This document shows positions 17,242 to 27,706 of a stretch of DNA of 36,834 bases, piece by piece. Positions within the stretch are counted from its first letter, which is position 1; every line of letters starts with the position of its first letter. Origin of the DNA: Christensenella hongkongensis (GTDB lineage: Bacteria; Bacillota; Clostridia; Christensenellales; Christensenellaceae); assembly GCF_000981035.1 (NCBI RefSeq), contig NZ_LAYJ01000022.1, positions 1 through 36,834 on the forward strand, read 5' to 3'. The notes beneath the pieces were generated by a model, which worked only from the letters and a program-made list of their open reading frames with translations, searched no databases and had not been told where the DNA came from. The position numbers were made by a program, and so were the translations under genes.

Positions 17242-18241
17242 TATTCTTCTCCTGTCCGCAGGCGCGGTTGAATTTATATTCCGTCCACTTCCTGAAATCC
17301 TGGTAATATTTTTCTGAAATTCCCTCGATTTCCATAAGCTGCTTTTGATGGCTCTCGCGGAGCACCTCGCTGCACAGGGAATCGATATCCACAATCTGCG
17401 CGCATTGCGAAACTGCGGGATCAATATCACGCGGCACGGCGAGATCCAAAAACAGCCCGGGGATTTTGCCGCACATACAAAGGCGGTCATGCTCGATGGT
17501 ATAGTGCGGGCTGGAGGTGGCGCTTACCACCGCGTCAAACGCGTGAAGGCGGTCGTAGCGCTCGGAATAATCAAACGCACATACGCCCTGCGGGATATCC
17601 ACCATGCCGTGATGATATTGCCTGCGCGTCATGCTGACAGAAAACCCGTTTTGGCAAAGCGTTTGCGCGGTAAGCCTGCCGACGATCCCATTGCCGATCA
17701 CAAGGATATTTTTGCAGCCCGCTTCCTTCAGGAAGGAGAGGGCGCGCAGCGCAACCGAGCGTTCCTCGCCTGAAAACCTGACCTGCGTTTTGATTTTTTT
17801 GGCGGCGCTGATCGCGTTGCGGAACAGCACCTCGAGGATGCTGTCTGTCGCGCCTGCCTCCCGCGCCCGCACGAGGGAGCCTTTGACCTGCGATATAATC
17901 TGGTCTTCTCCCCAAATTTGGGATTTTGCGCCGCATGAAAGCTTGCACAGGTGCGTAAATACGCTGTCGCCCGTACGGAGCCGGTGAAGGCCGCGGTATG
18001 CTTCAAAATCCATACCCAGCGCGTCGCACAAAAGTGCGAACGGATTGCAGTCGAAGCCGTCCGCGCACGACAGGTAAAGCTCTGTGCGGTTGCATGTCGA
18101 TACGATGACCGCGCCAAGAATTTGAGTGTTTTGGGCAAGCGCGCCGTATACGTCCGACTCATGCGATGCAGTCAGCGAAAATTTCTCGCGTACCGGTATG
18201 CCTGCAAGGGAATAATCGATTCCCGCCATCCTGATATTCAA
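17234..18241 (-). CDS. hemA: Glutamyl-tRNA reductase, short form
   Basis: 335 residues. It reduces glutamyl-tRNA(Glu) to glutamate-1-semialdehyde with NADPH. The catalytic Cys50 is in VSTCNRTELYL; the tRNA/substrate domain also has SCGAKSQIWGEDQIISQVK; the nucleotide domain has NILVIGNGIVGRLTAQTL. GluTRs are usually over 400 residues with a C-terminal dimerisation domain, and most of that is missing here. The start is probably the TTG at 18241 overlapping the cbiG stop; an ATG four codons later is an alternative. Placement inside a riboswitch-controlled operon suggests a dedicated supply of 5-aminolevulinate for cobalamin. Confidence 0.92.
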   Translation of the reverse strand: MNIRMAGIDYSLAGIPVREKFSLTASHESDVYGALAQNTQILGAVIVSTCNRTELYLSCADGFDCNPFALLCDALGMDFEAYRGLHRLRTGDSVFTHLCKLSCGAKSQIWGEDQIISQVKGSLVRAREAGATDSILEVLFRNAISAAKKIKTQVRFSGEERSVALRALSFLKEAGCKNILVIGNGIVGRLTAQTLCQNGFSVSMTRRQYHHGMVDIPQGVCAFDYSERYDRLHAFDAVVSATSSPHYTIEHDRLCMCGKIPGLFLDLAVPRDIDPAVSQCAQIVDIDSLCSEVLRESHQKQLMEIEGISEKYYQDFRKWTEYKFNRACGQEKNIG

Positions 18242-19230
18242 AATTCACATCTCCAATATTTTTTTGCGAGCGCGGCGGTTACGCCGCCGCCCGCCTGTTT
18301 TCTGACAAAAAGTTCCCCGCCTGAGGCCGCGACCGCCGCCCGTTCGCATACGTTATCCACGCCCACAGTCTTCCGTACAAAATCGGACGGCGTAAAATCT
18401 CCGGACACCGAAGCGAGCTCCTGTGCGGAAAACGTTACAAGCGGTAATCCGTATTTTTCACAGAAGTCGCGAATGCACCGCTCGTCCTTTTTCAGGTCAA
18501 TCGTTGCGAGCTTCTCCACAGAGCACAGGGAAACCCTCGCCTGCCTTGCCGCCTGCAACACAAAAGCTTCAAATGCGCCGCTTTGCGTATCCCTGCGGCA
18601 CCCTACGCCCAGCGTCACGATTTTGGGAACGACTGTAAGCGTGCGCTGAAACGGTTTTTTGTGTTCGTCAAGCGTAACGCAAAAGCCTGTTTCAAGGGAT
18701 ATGTCTGCCAAAACACCCATGGGAAGTGTGCCGCAAATCCCAAAATCGCTCTGCACGCCTGCGTTTTGCCCTGCAAGCAACGCGGCGGAAACCGCTTTGA
18801 TGTGCTGCGTATCCGGAATTGCGCAGCCGTTTTGCGTTGCCCATACATCCACAGCAAATACGCCGTTTACATCTGTCGCCGTCGTGATGACCGGCGTAGC
18901 GTGCAGCAGGGTTGCCAGCCTTATTGCGAGTGCGTTTGCACCGCCGATATGCCCGGACAGTACCGGAATGACAAACCGGCCCTTTTCATCGATCACCAGC
19001 ACCGCAGGATCGGTGTCCTTTGCTTTTGCCAGCGGGGCGATCATTCGCACGGCAATCCCTGCCGCGCCGATAAAGACAATCGCGTCGCACCCTGCAAAGC
19101 AGCGGCGGGTAAACTCCTTTGCGCTTTCGCGCTCCTTCTCAAACAAGATAAAATCAATATCGCCAGCCTGTAAAAGCGTTTGGGCCGTGCAGGCTCCATT
19201 TTGCGTAAAAAAGAGCACGCCCGCCTTCAT
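18238..19230 (-). CDS. cbiG: Cobalt-precorrin-5A hydrolase
   Basis: 330 residues. It opens the delta-lactone of cobalt-precorrin-5A and releases acetaldehyde. The N-terminal domain has DAIVFIGAAGIAVRMIAP and the signature VIPVLSGHIGGANALA. The C-terminal CobE-like domain has VTLGVGCRRDT and later SGDFTPSDFVRKTVGVDNVC. Length and domain order are normal. The start overlaps the cbiF stop (ATGA). Confidence 0.94.
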   Translation of the reverse strand: MKAGVLFFTQNGACTAQTLLQAGDIDFILFEKERESAKEFTRRCFAGCDAIVFIGAAGIAVRMIAPLAKAKDTDPAVLVIDEKGRFVIPVLSGHIGGANALAIRLATLLHATPVITTATDVNGVFAVDVWATQNGCAIPDTQHIKAVSAALLAGQNAGVQSDFGICGTLPMGVLADISLETGFCVTLDEHKKPFQRTLTVVPKIVTLGVGCRRDTQSGAFEAFVLQAARQARVSLCSVEKLATIDLKKDERCIRDFCEKYGLPLVTFSAQELASVSGDFTPSDFVRKTVGVDNVCERAAVAASGGELFVRKQAGGGVTAALAKKYWRCEF

Positions 19231-19982
19231 TTTGAAGCCTCCCGGAAGAGGTGGGTAAAGGAGGGATCGTATAATTTAGACCGCGAATATTCGTCGCCCA
19301 AAAATCCGCCGACAAAAATCAGCGCCATCTTATGGATACCGTTTTCCCGCGCTGCGCGGGCAATATCCTGTACAGTGGTCAGCACCACCTTTTGGTCCGG
19401 CCACGAGGCCTTGTAAACGATAGCGGCAGGGGAATCCGCCGCATATCCGCCTTTTATCAGGCGGTCCTTAAGCTCGTCCAGCATTGTAGTGGACAAAAAA
19501 ACCACCATGGTCGCGCCGTGTGCCGCAAGCCTGGAAATTTCTTCCGCCTCAGGAACGGGCGTACGGCCCTCCATACGCGTTAAAATGACGGTCTGGCTTA
19601 CATCCGGGAGCGTAAGCTCGGCGCGCAGCGCCGCCGCCGCTCCAATAAACGAGCTCACGCCCGGCACAACCTCGTAGGGGAGCCCGTGCCTGTCAAGCAG
19701 GTCCATCTGCTCACGGATTGCTCCGTAAATACACGGATCGCCCGTGTGCAGGCGAACGATTTCCTTTTGCTCTTCGCTTGCGCGCAGCATGACGGATATT
19801 ACGTCCTCCAGCGTCATAGACGCGCTGTCATAGACCGTGCAGCCCTCTTTCGTGTAAGAGAGAAGCGCGGGATTAACAAGCGAGCCGGCATAGATCACAA
19901 CATCGGCGCTGCCAAGCTTTTCCTTACCGCGCACTGTTATGAGGTCGGGCGCGCCCGGCCCTGCGCCGACAAAATAGATCAT
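19227..19982 (-). CDS. cbiF: Cobalt-precorrin-4 C11-methyltransferase
   Basis: 251 residues of the SAM-dependent tetrapyrrole methylases. Motifs: IYFVGAGPGAPDLITVRG at the N-terminus, VIYAGSLVNPALL, which is typical of the CbiF/CobM branch, LHTGDPCIYGAIREQMD, and VVPGVSSFIGAAAALRAELT. It methylates C11 of cobalt-precorrin-4. Overlaps cbiL upstream and cbiG downstream through ATGA junctions. Confidence 0.95.
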   Translation of the reverse strand: MIYFVGAGPGAPDLITVRGKEKLGSADVVIYAGSLVNPALLSYTKEGCTVYDSASMTLEDVISVMLRASEEQKEIVRLHTGDPCIYGAIREQMDLLDRHGLPYEVVPGVSSFIGAAAALRAELTLPDVSQTVILTRMEGRTPVPEAEEISRLAAHGATMVVFLSTTMLDELKDRLIKGGYAADSPAAIVYKASWPDQKVVLTTVQDIARAARENGIHKMALIFVGGFLGDEYSRSKLYDPSFTHLFREASK

Positions 19983-20665
19983 ATCGTTTTCTCCTTTGCG
20001 ATAATTACGCTAAAATAGCTTGCGTCCCCGCCAAGCGTATCCAGCCCATAATGGATTTTCTCGTTTTCCATACCGCAGCATTCCACGGCGCTCACGTCTT
20101 TATCCTGCGTTTCAAGGAACTCCTTGAGTTCACCGACACTTTTGCCGGATTTCATCAGCACCTGTGTACCGGGCAGCAAAAGGGCCTGCTCCATATTCCT
20201 GTAAGAGGCGGGAATCACATGCAGGGGCTGCCTGCCCTCGCACAGCGCAATATCAAGCCGCGCCGCCGCCGCGCAAAACGACGGAACGCCAGCAATCATG
20301 CCCGTACGGTAGCCCGCTTCCTTCAAAATGCGGTGGATGTACATTGCGGTAGAATAAATGGACGGATCCCCAAGCGTCAAAAAGCCGACGTCCTTTCCGC
20401 CGTCAAGGTGTCTGCCAAGCGCTCCGGCCGCTTCCTCGTGATAACGCCGCAGCTCTTTGCCGCCGCGGATCATGGGCATATCGCAAAAGACGATTTCCTT
20501 TCCATCCAGGTAATCCTTTGCGATTTCGAACGCGACGTTTTGCTTGCCGCCGCTTTGGGGCAGCGCGATCACATCGCAGGCCTTTATCGTTTCAACCGCT
20601 TCGAGCGTCATCAGCTTTGGATTTCCGGGGCCTACGCCAATGCTGTAAAAAGTTCCTTTTTTCAT
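19979..20665 (-). CDS. cbiL: Cobalt-factor II / cobalt-precorrin-2 C20-methyltransferase
   Basis: 228 residues. It methylates C20 after cobalt insertion. Motifs: GTFYSIGVGPGNPKLMTLEA, DVIALPQSGG, GFLTLGDPSIYSTAMYI, and IAGVPSFCAAAARLDIAL, all of the CobI/CbiL branch. The start at 20665 overlaps the cbiD stop (ATGA); the longer frame lies inside cbiD. Confidence 0.95.
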   Translation of the reverse strand: MKKGTFYSIGVGPGNPKLMTLEAVETIKACDVIALPQSGGKQNVAFEIAKDYLDGKEIVFCDMPMIRGGKELRRYHEEAAGALGRHLDGGKDVGFLTLGDPSIYSTAMYIHRILKEAGYRTGMIAGVPSFCAAAARLDIALCEGRQPLHVIPASYRNMEQALLLPGTQVLMKSGKSVGELKEFLETQDKDVSAVECCGMENEKIHYGLDTLGGDASYFSVIIAKEKTI

Positions 20666-21810
20666 TGTGAGGGAGATTCCTTTCCAGCCAGTTTTTTTGC
20701 GAGCTCCCGCGCGCCGGGCGTTTCGCACAATACTGTGTGATCATTCAAAAATACGATGACCTCAGTTTTCAGAAGGGCCTTCGTACGGTAATCGATGTGC
20801 AGGCAGATTTTTTGCAGGATGCGGCCCGCCACCTCCTGCAAAAGTCCTGCCTCCTGCAAAATAGCCGCCGCAGCGTCCGTTGTTTTGCACTCCAGTATGC
20901 GCCGCACGGTTTCGCTTGGCGCGCCCGCCGCCGCACTGTGCGCCGCAAAAACCTCCATACGTCCGTCCGCGACGGATGAATGCGTATTCATAACGCCCGC
21001 AGCGATTTTAACCAGCTTTCCGGCATGGCCCACAAGCAGTGCCTCGGAAAAACCGGAAAAAACGAGGTAATCGAGCGTTTCACCTATAAAATTAGAAAAT
21101 TGCACGCCGTGCTCCAGCGTTAGCCCAAGCTCTTTGCTGCAAAAATCGCTCCCGTAGTTACCGGGCGTGATCAGGATGCGGGCCGGGTTTTTCGTCTTTG
21201 CCTGATCGATCAGCAGCTGCACCGTATCAATCAACGCCTTTTCGCTCATAGGCTCCACGATGCCGGTGGTGCCAAGGATCGAAATCCCATCCGTAATCCC
21301 CAGCCGGGGGTTATAAGTGTGCTGTGCGATCTGCCTGCCGTTTACTGCGCCAATCACGATATCTACGCCCCCTGCACATTCGTATTGCTGCAAAATGCGC
21401 CGGGCATTTTCTTTGATCATCCGCCGCGGCACAGGATTGATCGCGGCTTCCCCTACAGGGCATTTGAGCCCCTGCGCGGTTACTGTGCCAACGCCCTCGC
21501 CGCCGAAAATCCGCACCTCGCCATGCTCCGCGCCAAAGGAAACGGTAGCCGTGATTTCGATGCCGTCCGTAACGTCGGGATCGTCGCCCGCGTCTTTCCG
21601 TACCGCCGCAGTAACGCTGCCTTCCTTAATCATATAAGAAAGCGGTTCAAAGCCTGCCGTTATCCCGCCTGGCAGCGTAATTTTTACAAATTCTGTACGC
21701 TCGCCTGTCAGCAGGGTTTGCAGCGCCGCTGCGGCTGCGGCGGCCGCGCAGCTGCCGGTGGTAAATCCGCACCGCAATTTTTTGCCGTTTTTTATGACGC
21801 TGTCCGCCAT
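20662..21810 (-). CDS. cbiD: Cobalt-precorrin-5B C1-methyltransferase
   Basis: 382 residues. It methylates C1 of the ring. Signatures: LRCGFTTGSCAAAAAAAAL at the N-terminus, GEAAINPVPRRMI, LGTTGIVEPMSEKALIDT, and ITPGNYGSDF. The start at 21810 has GGGAGG close upstream. An open frame runs a further 83 codons 5', but that stretch is the riboswitch and terminator, so it is not coding. First gene of the operon. Confidence 0.94.
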   Translation of the reverse strand: MADSVIKNGKKLRCGFTTGSCAAAAAAAALQTLLTGERTEFVKITLPGGITAGFEPLSYMIKEGSVTAAVRKDAGDDPDVTDGIEITATVSFGAEHGEVRIFGGEGVGTVTAQGLKCPVGEAAINPVPRRMIKENARRILQQYECAGGVDIVIGAVNGRQIAQHTYNPRLGITDGISILGTTGIVEPMSEKALIDTVQLLIDQAKTKNPARILITPGNYGSDFCSKELGLTLEHGVQFSNFIGETLDYLVFSGFSEALLVGHAGKLVKIAAGVMNTHSSVADGRMEVFAAHSAAAGAPSETVRRILECKTTDAAAAILQEAGLLQEVAGRILQKICLHIDYRTKALLKTEVIVFLNDHTVLCETPGARELAKKLAGKESPSQ

Positions 21811-21840
21811 CAGTAGCCTCCCGTGCCGCATGTGCGGCGG

Positions 21841-21874
21841 TATAAAAAAGTTCCAACACAGGCTGCGTTGGAAC
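21841..21874 (-). terminator. Riboswitch-controlled terminator hairpin
   Basis: On the minus strand GTTCCAACGCA and TGTGTTGGAAC form an 11-base stem with a three-base loop, followed at once by TTTTTT. It lies between the cobalamin aptamer and cbiD, as expected for transcriptional attenuation. A small extra hairpin (GCCGC-acat-GCGGC) follows just before the cbiD ribosome site. Confidence 0.85.
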
Positions 21875-21939
21875 GAATCATCCGTATCAATATCCAGACA
21901 GGATATGCACATGGTGACATTCTCCGTGTCCTCGCAGAA

Positions 21940-22055
21940 AAATGTATCTGAAACATAAAGAGGTCCTCTGGCTTCCGGACGTTCGTCCGCTTCACAGTAA
22001 CGGGCTTGCGTGGGATTCTCACCCATCTTCCCCTCCGGACCGTAAAACAGTCCTT
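21940..22055 (-). promoter_or_regulatory. Cobalamin riboswitch aptamer (compact form)
   Basis: Read on the minus strand, the conserved blocks come in order: GGGAAgaTGGGTGAGAATCCCA near 22033-22012, CCCGTTACTGTGAAG near 22003-21989, a small GGAC-gaac-GTCC hairpin, and the B12 box GAAGCCAGAGGACCT at 21975-21961. GGTCC before the first block can pair with GGACC at the end (P1). The peripheral arms common in long forms are reduced to one tiny hairpin. It should repress the 21-gene operon when cobalamin is plentiful. Confidence 0.92.
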
Positions 22056-22061
22056 CCAATA

Positions 22062-22090
22062 ATGATATCCGATTGGCAGTTTACTGTCAA
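22062..22090 (-). promoter_or_regulatory. Promoter of the cobalamin operon
   Basis: Minus-strand TTGACA (22090-22085), a 17-base spacer, and TATCAT (22067-22062). Transcription would begin near 22055, just before the riboswitch. Confidence 0.8.
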
Positions 22091-22136
22091 TGGAGCCTGT
22101 AATCGAAGGTTGCCGGCCTTTTATGGGCAGCTTCGT

Positions 22137-22301
22137 TCAGTTGTCCTCCCTGTTTGAAAAGTCAGCGCTTTCCAATGAAGAATGTTCCTTATCGCCGCCA
22201 TTTTGGGCCTTGCCGTTTTGCTTTGCCTGCTTCTTCCATTTATGTTTTTGCCTGAGCGCCTGTATCAAATCAATCAACATCTGGTTTGCGATTATGCCCA
22301 T
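22137..22301 (-). CDS. 54-residue hydrophilic protein of unknown function
   Basis: This small frame encodes MGIIANQMLIDLIQALRQ followed by a basic stretch (KHKWKKQAKQNGK) and an acidic, polar tail ending in NREDN. I do not recognise it. Support for coding: an ATG with GGAGG eight bases upstream, and a TATAAT box some 30 bases before the start. The N-terminal 18 residues could form an amphipathic helix. It ends just before the cobalamin operon promoter and follows the glycerol operon on the same strand. Confidence 0.55.
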   Translation of the reverse strand: MGIIANQMLIDLIQALRQKHKWKKQAKQNGKAQNGGDKEHSSLESADFSNREDN

Positions 22302-22330
22302 TCTGGATACCTCCACATTGTGACGCTCTT

Positions 22331-22336
22331 ATTATA
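22331..22336 (-). promoter_or_regulatory. Candidate -10 box for the small protein
   Basis: A perfect TATAAT on the minus strand lies 30 bases before the 54-residue frame. I see no good -35 hexamer at 16-18 bases. Confidence 0.45.
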
Positions 22337-22402
22337 CCACAGCATAGTTGCAAAGGATACGATAGATACTACCACACAAAGGACAGGGATTCTTGTATTA
22401 TG

Positions 22403-22771
22403 CTACGATTTTTTGTATTGTGCCGTACTCAGGCCTGCGCTTTTGGTCGCGATAAAATCAATCCCTGTGTCCAGCACGTTTTGAAGGACAATATCCCCAC
22501 GCCTGACGGGGGCATGCAATACGACGTCATTGAGCGCCGCCGAGGCGCGCAGCATCATTGCCTTGGGAATCGGCGCGCTTGTTTTCACAGGCAGCCGGGG
22601 GAGCTGTGCGCCCTTGATCTTAACAGTGGAGGTTACCATACGCATGGGATTTTTGAGCTCGTCCGCTACATAAAGCGTTCCGCGCGCACAGCCGGCGCCC
22701 TTCATATTTCCGTCGCCGTCCACAAAAATCCTGCAGCCCTTTGGGCATACGATACAGGTAAATTCTTTCAT
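22403..22771 (-). CDS. DUF1667 family protein
   Basis: 122 residues. The N-terminus has a CxxCPxGC motif (CIVCPKGC, residues 6-13) and a further Cys in GAGCARG near residue 27, likely binding an iron-sulphur cluster or metal. The family is known to be encoded after FAD-dependent glycerol-3-phosphate dehydrogenase-like proteins and a second flavoprotein in anaerobes, as here. I infer a role in passing electrons from that pair, but no reaction is established. The start overlaps the preceding gene (ATGA). Confidence 0.88.
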   Translation of the reverse strand: MKEFTCIVCPKGCRIFVDGDGNMKGAGCARGTLYVADELKNPMRMVTSTVKIKGAQLPRLPVKTSAPIPKAMMLRASAALNDVVLHAPVRRGDIVLQNVLDTGIDFIATKSAGLSTAQYKKS

Positions 22772-24021
22772 TCCATGTCTCCTCCCTGTAAAAATACTTC
22801 AATCTCTTTTCCCGTAAGCAGCTTTTTGGGAATTCTGATTTTTTCCATCTCGCCCGGCACGGCGTAATCCCTGCGAAAGCGTGCGATCTGTTTGCCCTCG
22901 CTTCTGACGATGATTTCGATGTTTGCATAAACGTCGTTCACACGGAAGAAAAGCTCCAGAAATCCGTCGATGCGTTCCATGCGCGCGCGCTGGGGAAGGA
23001 TGTAGTTGAGCCCACGCCCCGCAAAAATATCAAAGTATGGGGAAGCCGGCTCCGGGCAGGAGGCAAACCTTGCCGCTGCCGCTCCCGCACGGATGCTTTC
23101 CATTGTCACAAAGTCCACGAGGTCGTGCACCTGCGCTACGTTACCGCATGCAAAAATACCGGGAACGCTCGTTTCCATGTTCTCATAGACGACAGGCCCT
23201 TTGGTACGCATATCGATTTCGATTCCCGCGTCCTTTGAAAGCTCGTTTTCAGGGATCAGCCCCACAGACAGCAGGATCGTGTCGCACTCGATTTTCTTTT
23301 CCGTACCGGGGATGGGCCTGTGGTCCTTATCTACGCGCGCAATCACAGCGCTTTTGACGCGGTGCTTTCCCCGGATTTCCACAATCGTGCTGGAAAGATA
23401 AAGAGGAATGTCAAAATCGTCCAGACATTGTACGATATTACGCCTTAGTCCTGCGGAATAGGGCATCAATTCCACGCACGCCACGACCTGTGCTCCTTCC
23501 AGTGTCATCCGCCGCGCCATGATGAGGCCGATGTCGCCTGAACCAAGCACCAGAACCTTTTTGCCAACCATACAGCCTTCCATATTCACATAACGCTGCG
23601 CCGTGCCCGCGGTAAAAATGCCCGCAGGACGTGTTCCGGGAATACCAAGAGCGCCCCGCGGACGCTCGCGGCAGCCCATCGCCAGCACAACCGCGCCAGC
23701 ATCGATCTCAATTACGCCGTTATCTGCGCTCAGCGCAGTAATATGCCTGTCCGGGGAAAGGGAGAGCACCATGGTGCCAAGCATCAGCTCTGCATCCGTT
23801 TCTGCCAAAAGGTCGGAAAATCGCTCCGCATATTCCGGACCGGTCAGCTCTTCCTTAAAATAGTGAAGGCCAAAGCCATTGTGGATACATTGGTTCAGGA
23901 TACCGCCCGGCTCAAAATCGCGTTCAAGCAATACGACCTTTTCCGCTCCCTGCTTTTTTGCCTCGATCGCCGCGGCAAGCCCCGCAGGTCCCGCGCCGAT
24001 GATGGCAACGTCATATTTCAT
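22768..24021 (-). CDS. NAD(P)/FAD-dependent oxidoreductase, glycerol operon
   Basis: 417 residues of the pyridine nucleotide-disulphide oxidoreductase fold. The FAD-binding Rossmann motif is YDVAIIGAGPAGLAAAIEA at the N-terminus. An NAD(P)-binding motif VLVLGSGDIGLIMARR lies in the middle, and VPGIFACGNVAQVHDLVD near residues 285-305 contacts FAD. No redox-active CxxC disulphide is evident. Proteins like this follow GlpA-like dehydrogenases and DUF1667 partners in Firmicutes and probably link dehydrogenase flavin electrons to NAD or another acceptor. It starts three bases after the upstream stop. Confidence 0.87.
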   Translation of the reverse strand: MKYDVAIIGAGPAGLAAAIEAKKQGAEKVVLLERDFEPGGILNQCIHNGFGLHYFKEELTGPEYAERFSDLLAETDAELMLGTMVLSLSPDRHITALSADNGVIEIDAGAVVLAMGCRERPRGALGIPGTRPAGIFTAGTAQRYVNMEGCMVGKKVLVLGSGDIGLIMARRMTLEGAQVVACVELMPYSAGLRRNIVQCLDDFDIPLYLSSTIVEIRGKHRVKSAVIARVDKDHRPIPGTEKKIECDTILLSVGLIPENELSKDAGIEIDMRTKGPVVYENMETSVPGIFACGNVAQVHDLVDFVTMESIRAGAAAARFASCPEPASPYFDIFAGRGLNYILPQRARMERIDGFLELFFRVNDVYANIEIIVRSEGKQIARFRRDYAVPGEMEKIRIPKKLLTGKEIEVFLQGGDME

Positions 24022-24024
24022 GCC

Positions 24025-27023
<2,999 letters not shown>

Positions 27024-27025
27024 TT

Positions 27026-27031
27026 ATTATA
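27026..27031 (-). promoter_or_regulatory. Candidate -10 box of the glycerol operon
   Basis: TATAAT on the minus strand, about 70 bases before glpK. The hexamer 17 bases upstream (TGCAAA) is a poor -35, which may mean activator dependence. Confidence 0.5.
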
Positions 27032-27053
27032 ACACGCCGGGCTGCTTTTTTGC

Positions 27054-27088
27054 AGAAAAAAAGAAGGCCGTTTTCTTTCGAAAACGGC
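27054..27088 (-). terminator. Intrinsic terminator after the TetR gene
   Basis: Minus-strand GCCGTTTTC-gaaa-GAAAACGGC, a nine-base stem with a GNRA-like loop, is followed by CTTCTTTTTTT. It lies two bases after the TetR stop and separates the regulators from the glycerol operon. Confidence 0.88.
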
Positions 27089-27089
27089 T

Positions 27090-27683
27090 TTAAGCGATGC
27101 GTTTCAAATTCAGTTTTTCCACAATGAGCAGGTCGACCAGTCTGGTGCAGTCCCCGTTTACCGCGAGGCCGCCTTTGTTGATCAGTGTAATACTACCCTC
27201 GAGGATTGTGACGATCAGCGGTATCAATATATAACCTTCCGCGGAAGGAATACCATATTCCTCCAAAAAATCTGCCATAAGGGGAGTATAGTGGGCAGAG
27301 AATTGCTTCATAATATTTTTTTCAGGTTGCATGCGCCACGCCTCCCTCGAGGAAGGGCTGATATGCAGCAGGTAATGGTATTGCGGATAAGTGACCATGA
27401 ACTTCATGTAGCCCTTGCACATTGCAAGAAATGCGTTCTCCTTCGGACGGCCGTCTATCTCCTTTTGGATAAACGGATAAATCCGGTTCAGGATATAAGG
27501 GTATGTGGCCTCGATCAATGCCTGTTTATCCTGGAAATGCTTATATATGGACGCATGCGTAACACCACATTCCGCGGCAATTTTCCGCAATGAAATCTTA
27601 TCCGCTCCCAATTTTTCAATATGGCGGATCGTTGTTTCAATCAACCGGTCCTTATTGTTTTCGCGTTTTTTCCTGTTTGCCAT
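27090..27683 (-). CDS. TetR/AcrR family transcriptional regulator
   Basis: 197 residues. The N-terminal DNA-binding domain has the helix-turn-helix ISLRKIAAECGVTHASIYKHFQDKQALI at about residues 25-52, here split by the turn GVTH. The C-terminal part should bind a ligand and dimerise; it is not recognisable further. AAGGAG precedes the ATG. It lies 23 bases after another TetR gene and next to, but separately transcribed from, the glycerol operon. The target genes are unknown. Confidence 0.88.
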   Translation of the reverse strand: MANRKKRENNKDRLIETTIRHIEKLGADKISLRKIAAECGVTHASIYKHFQDKQALIEATYPYILNRIYPFIQKEIDGRPKENAFLAMCKGYMKFMVTYPQYHYLLHISPSSREAWRMQPEKNIMKQFSAHYTPLMADFLEEYGIPSAEGYILIPLIVTILEGSITLINKGGLAVNGDCTRLVDLLIVEKLNLKRIA

Positions 27684-27706
27684 ATCTGGACTCCTTCAAG
27701 ATAAAG

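Noticed and set aside
21811-22059. 83-codon N-terminal extension of CbiD
   Set aside because: The stretch is the cobalamin aptamer and the terminator hairpin. The family sequence begins at 21810 behind a good ribosome site.
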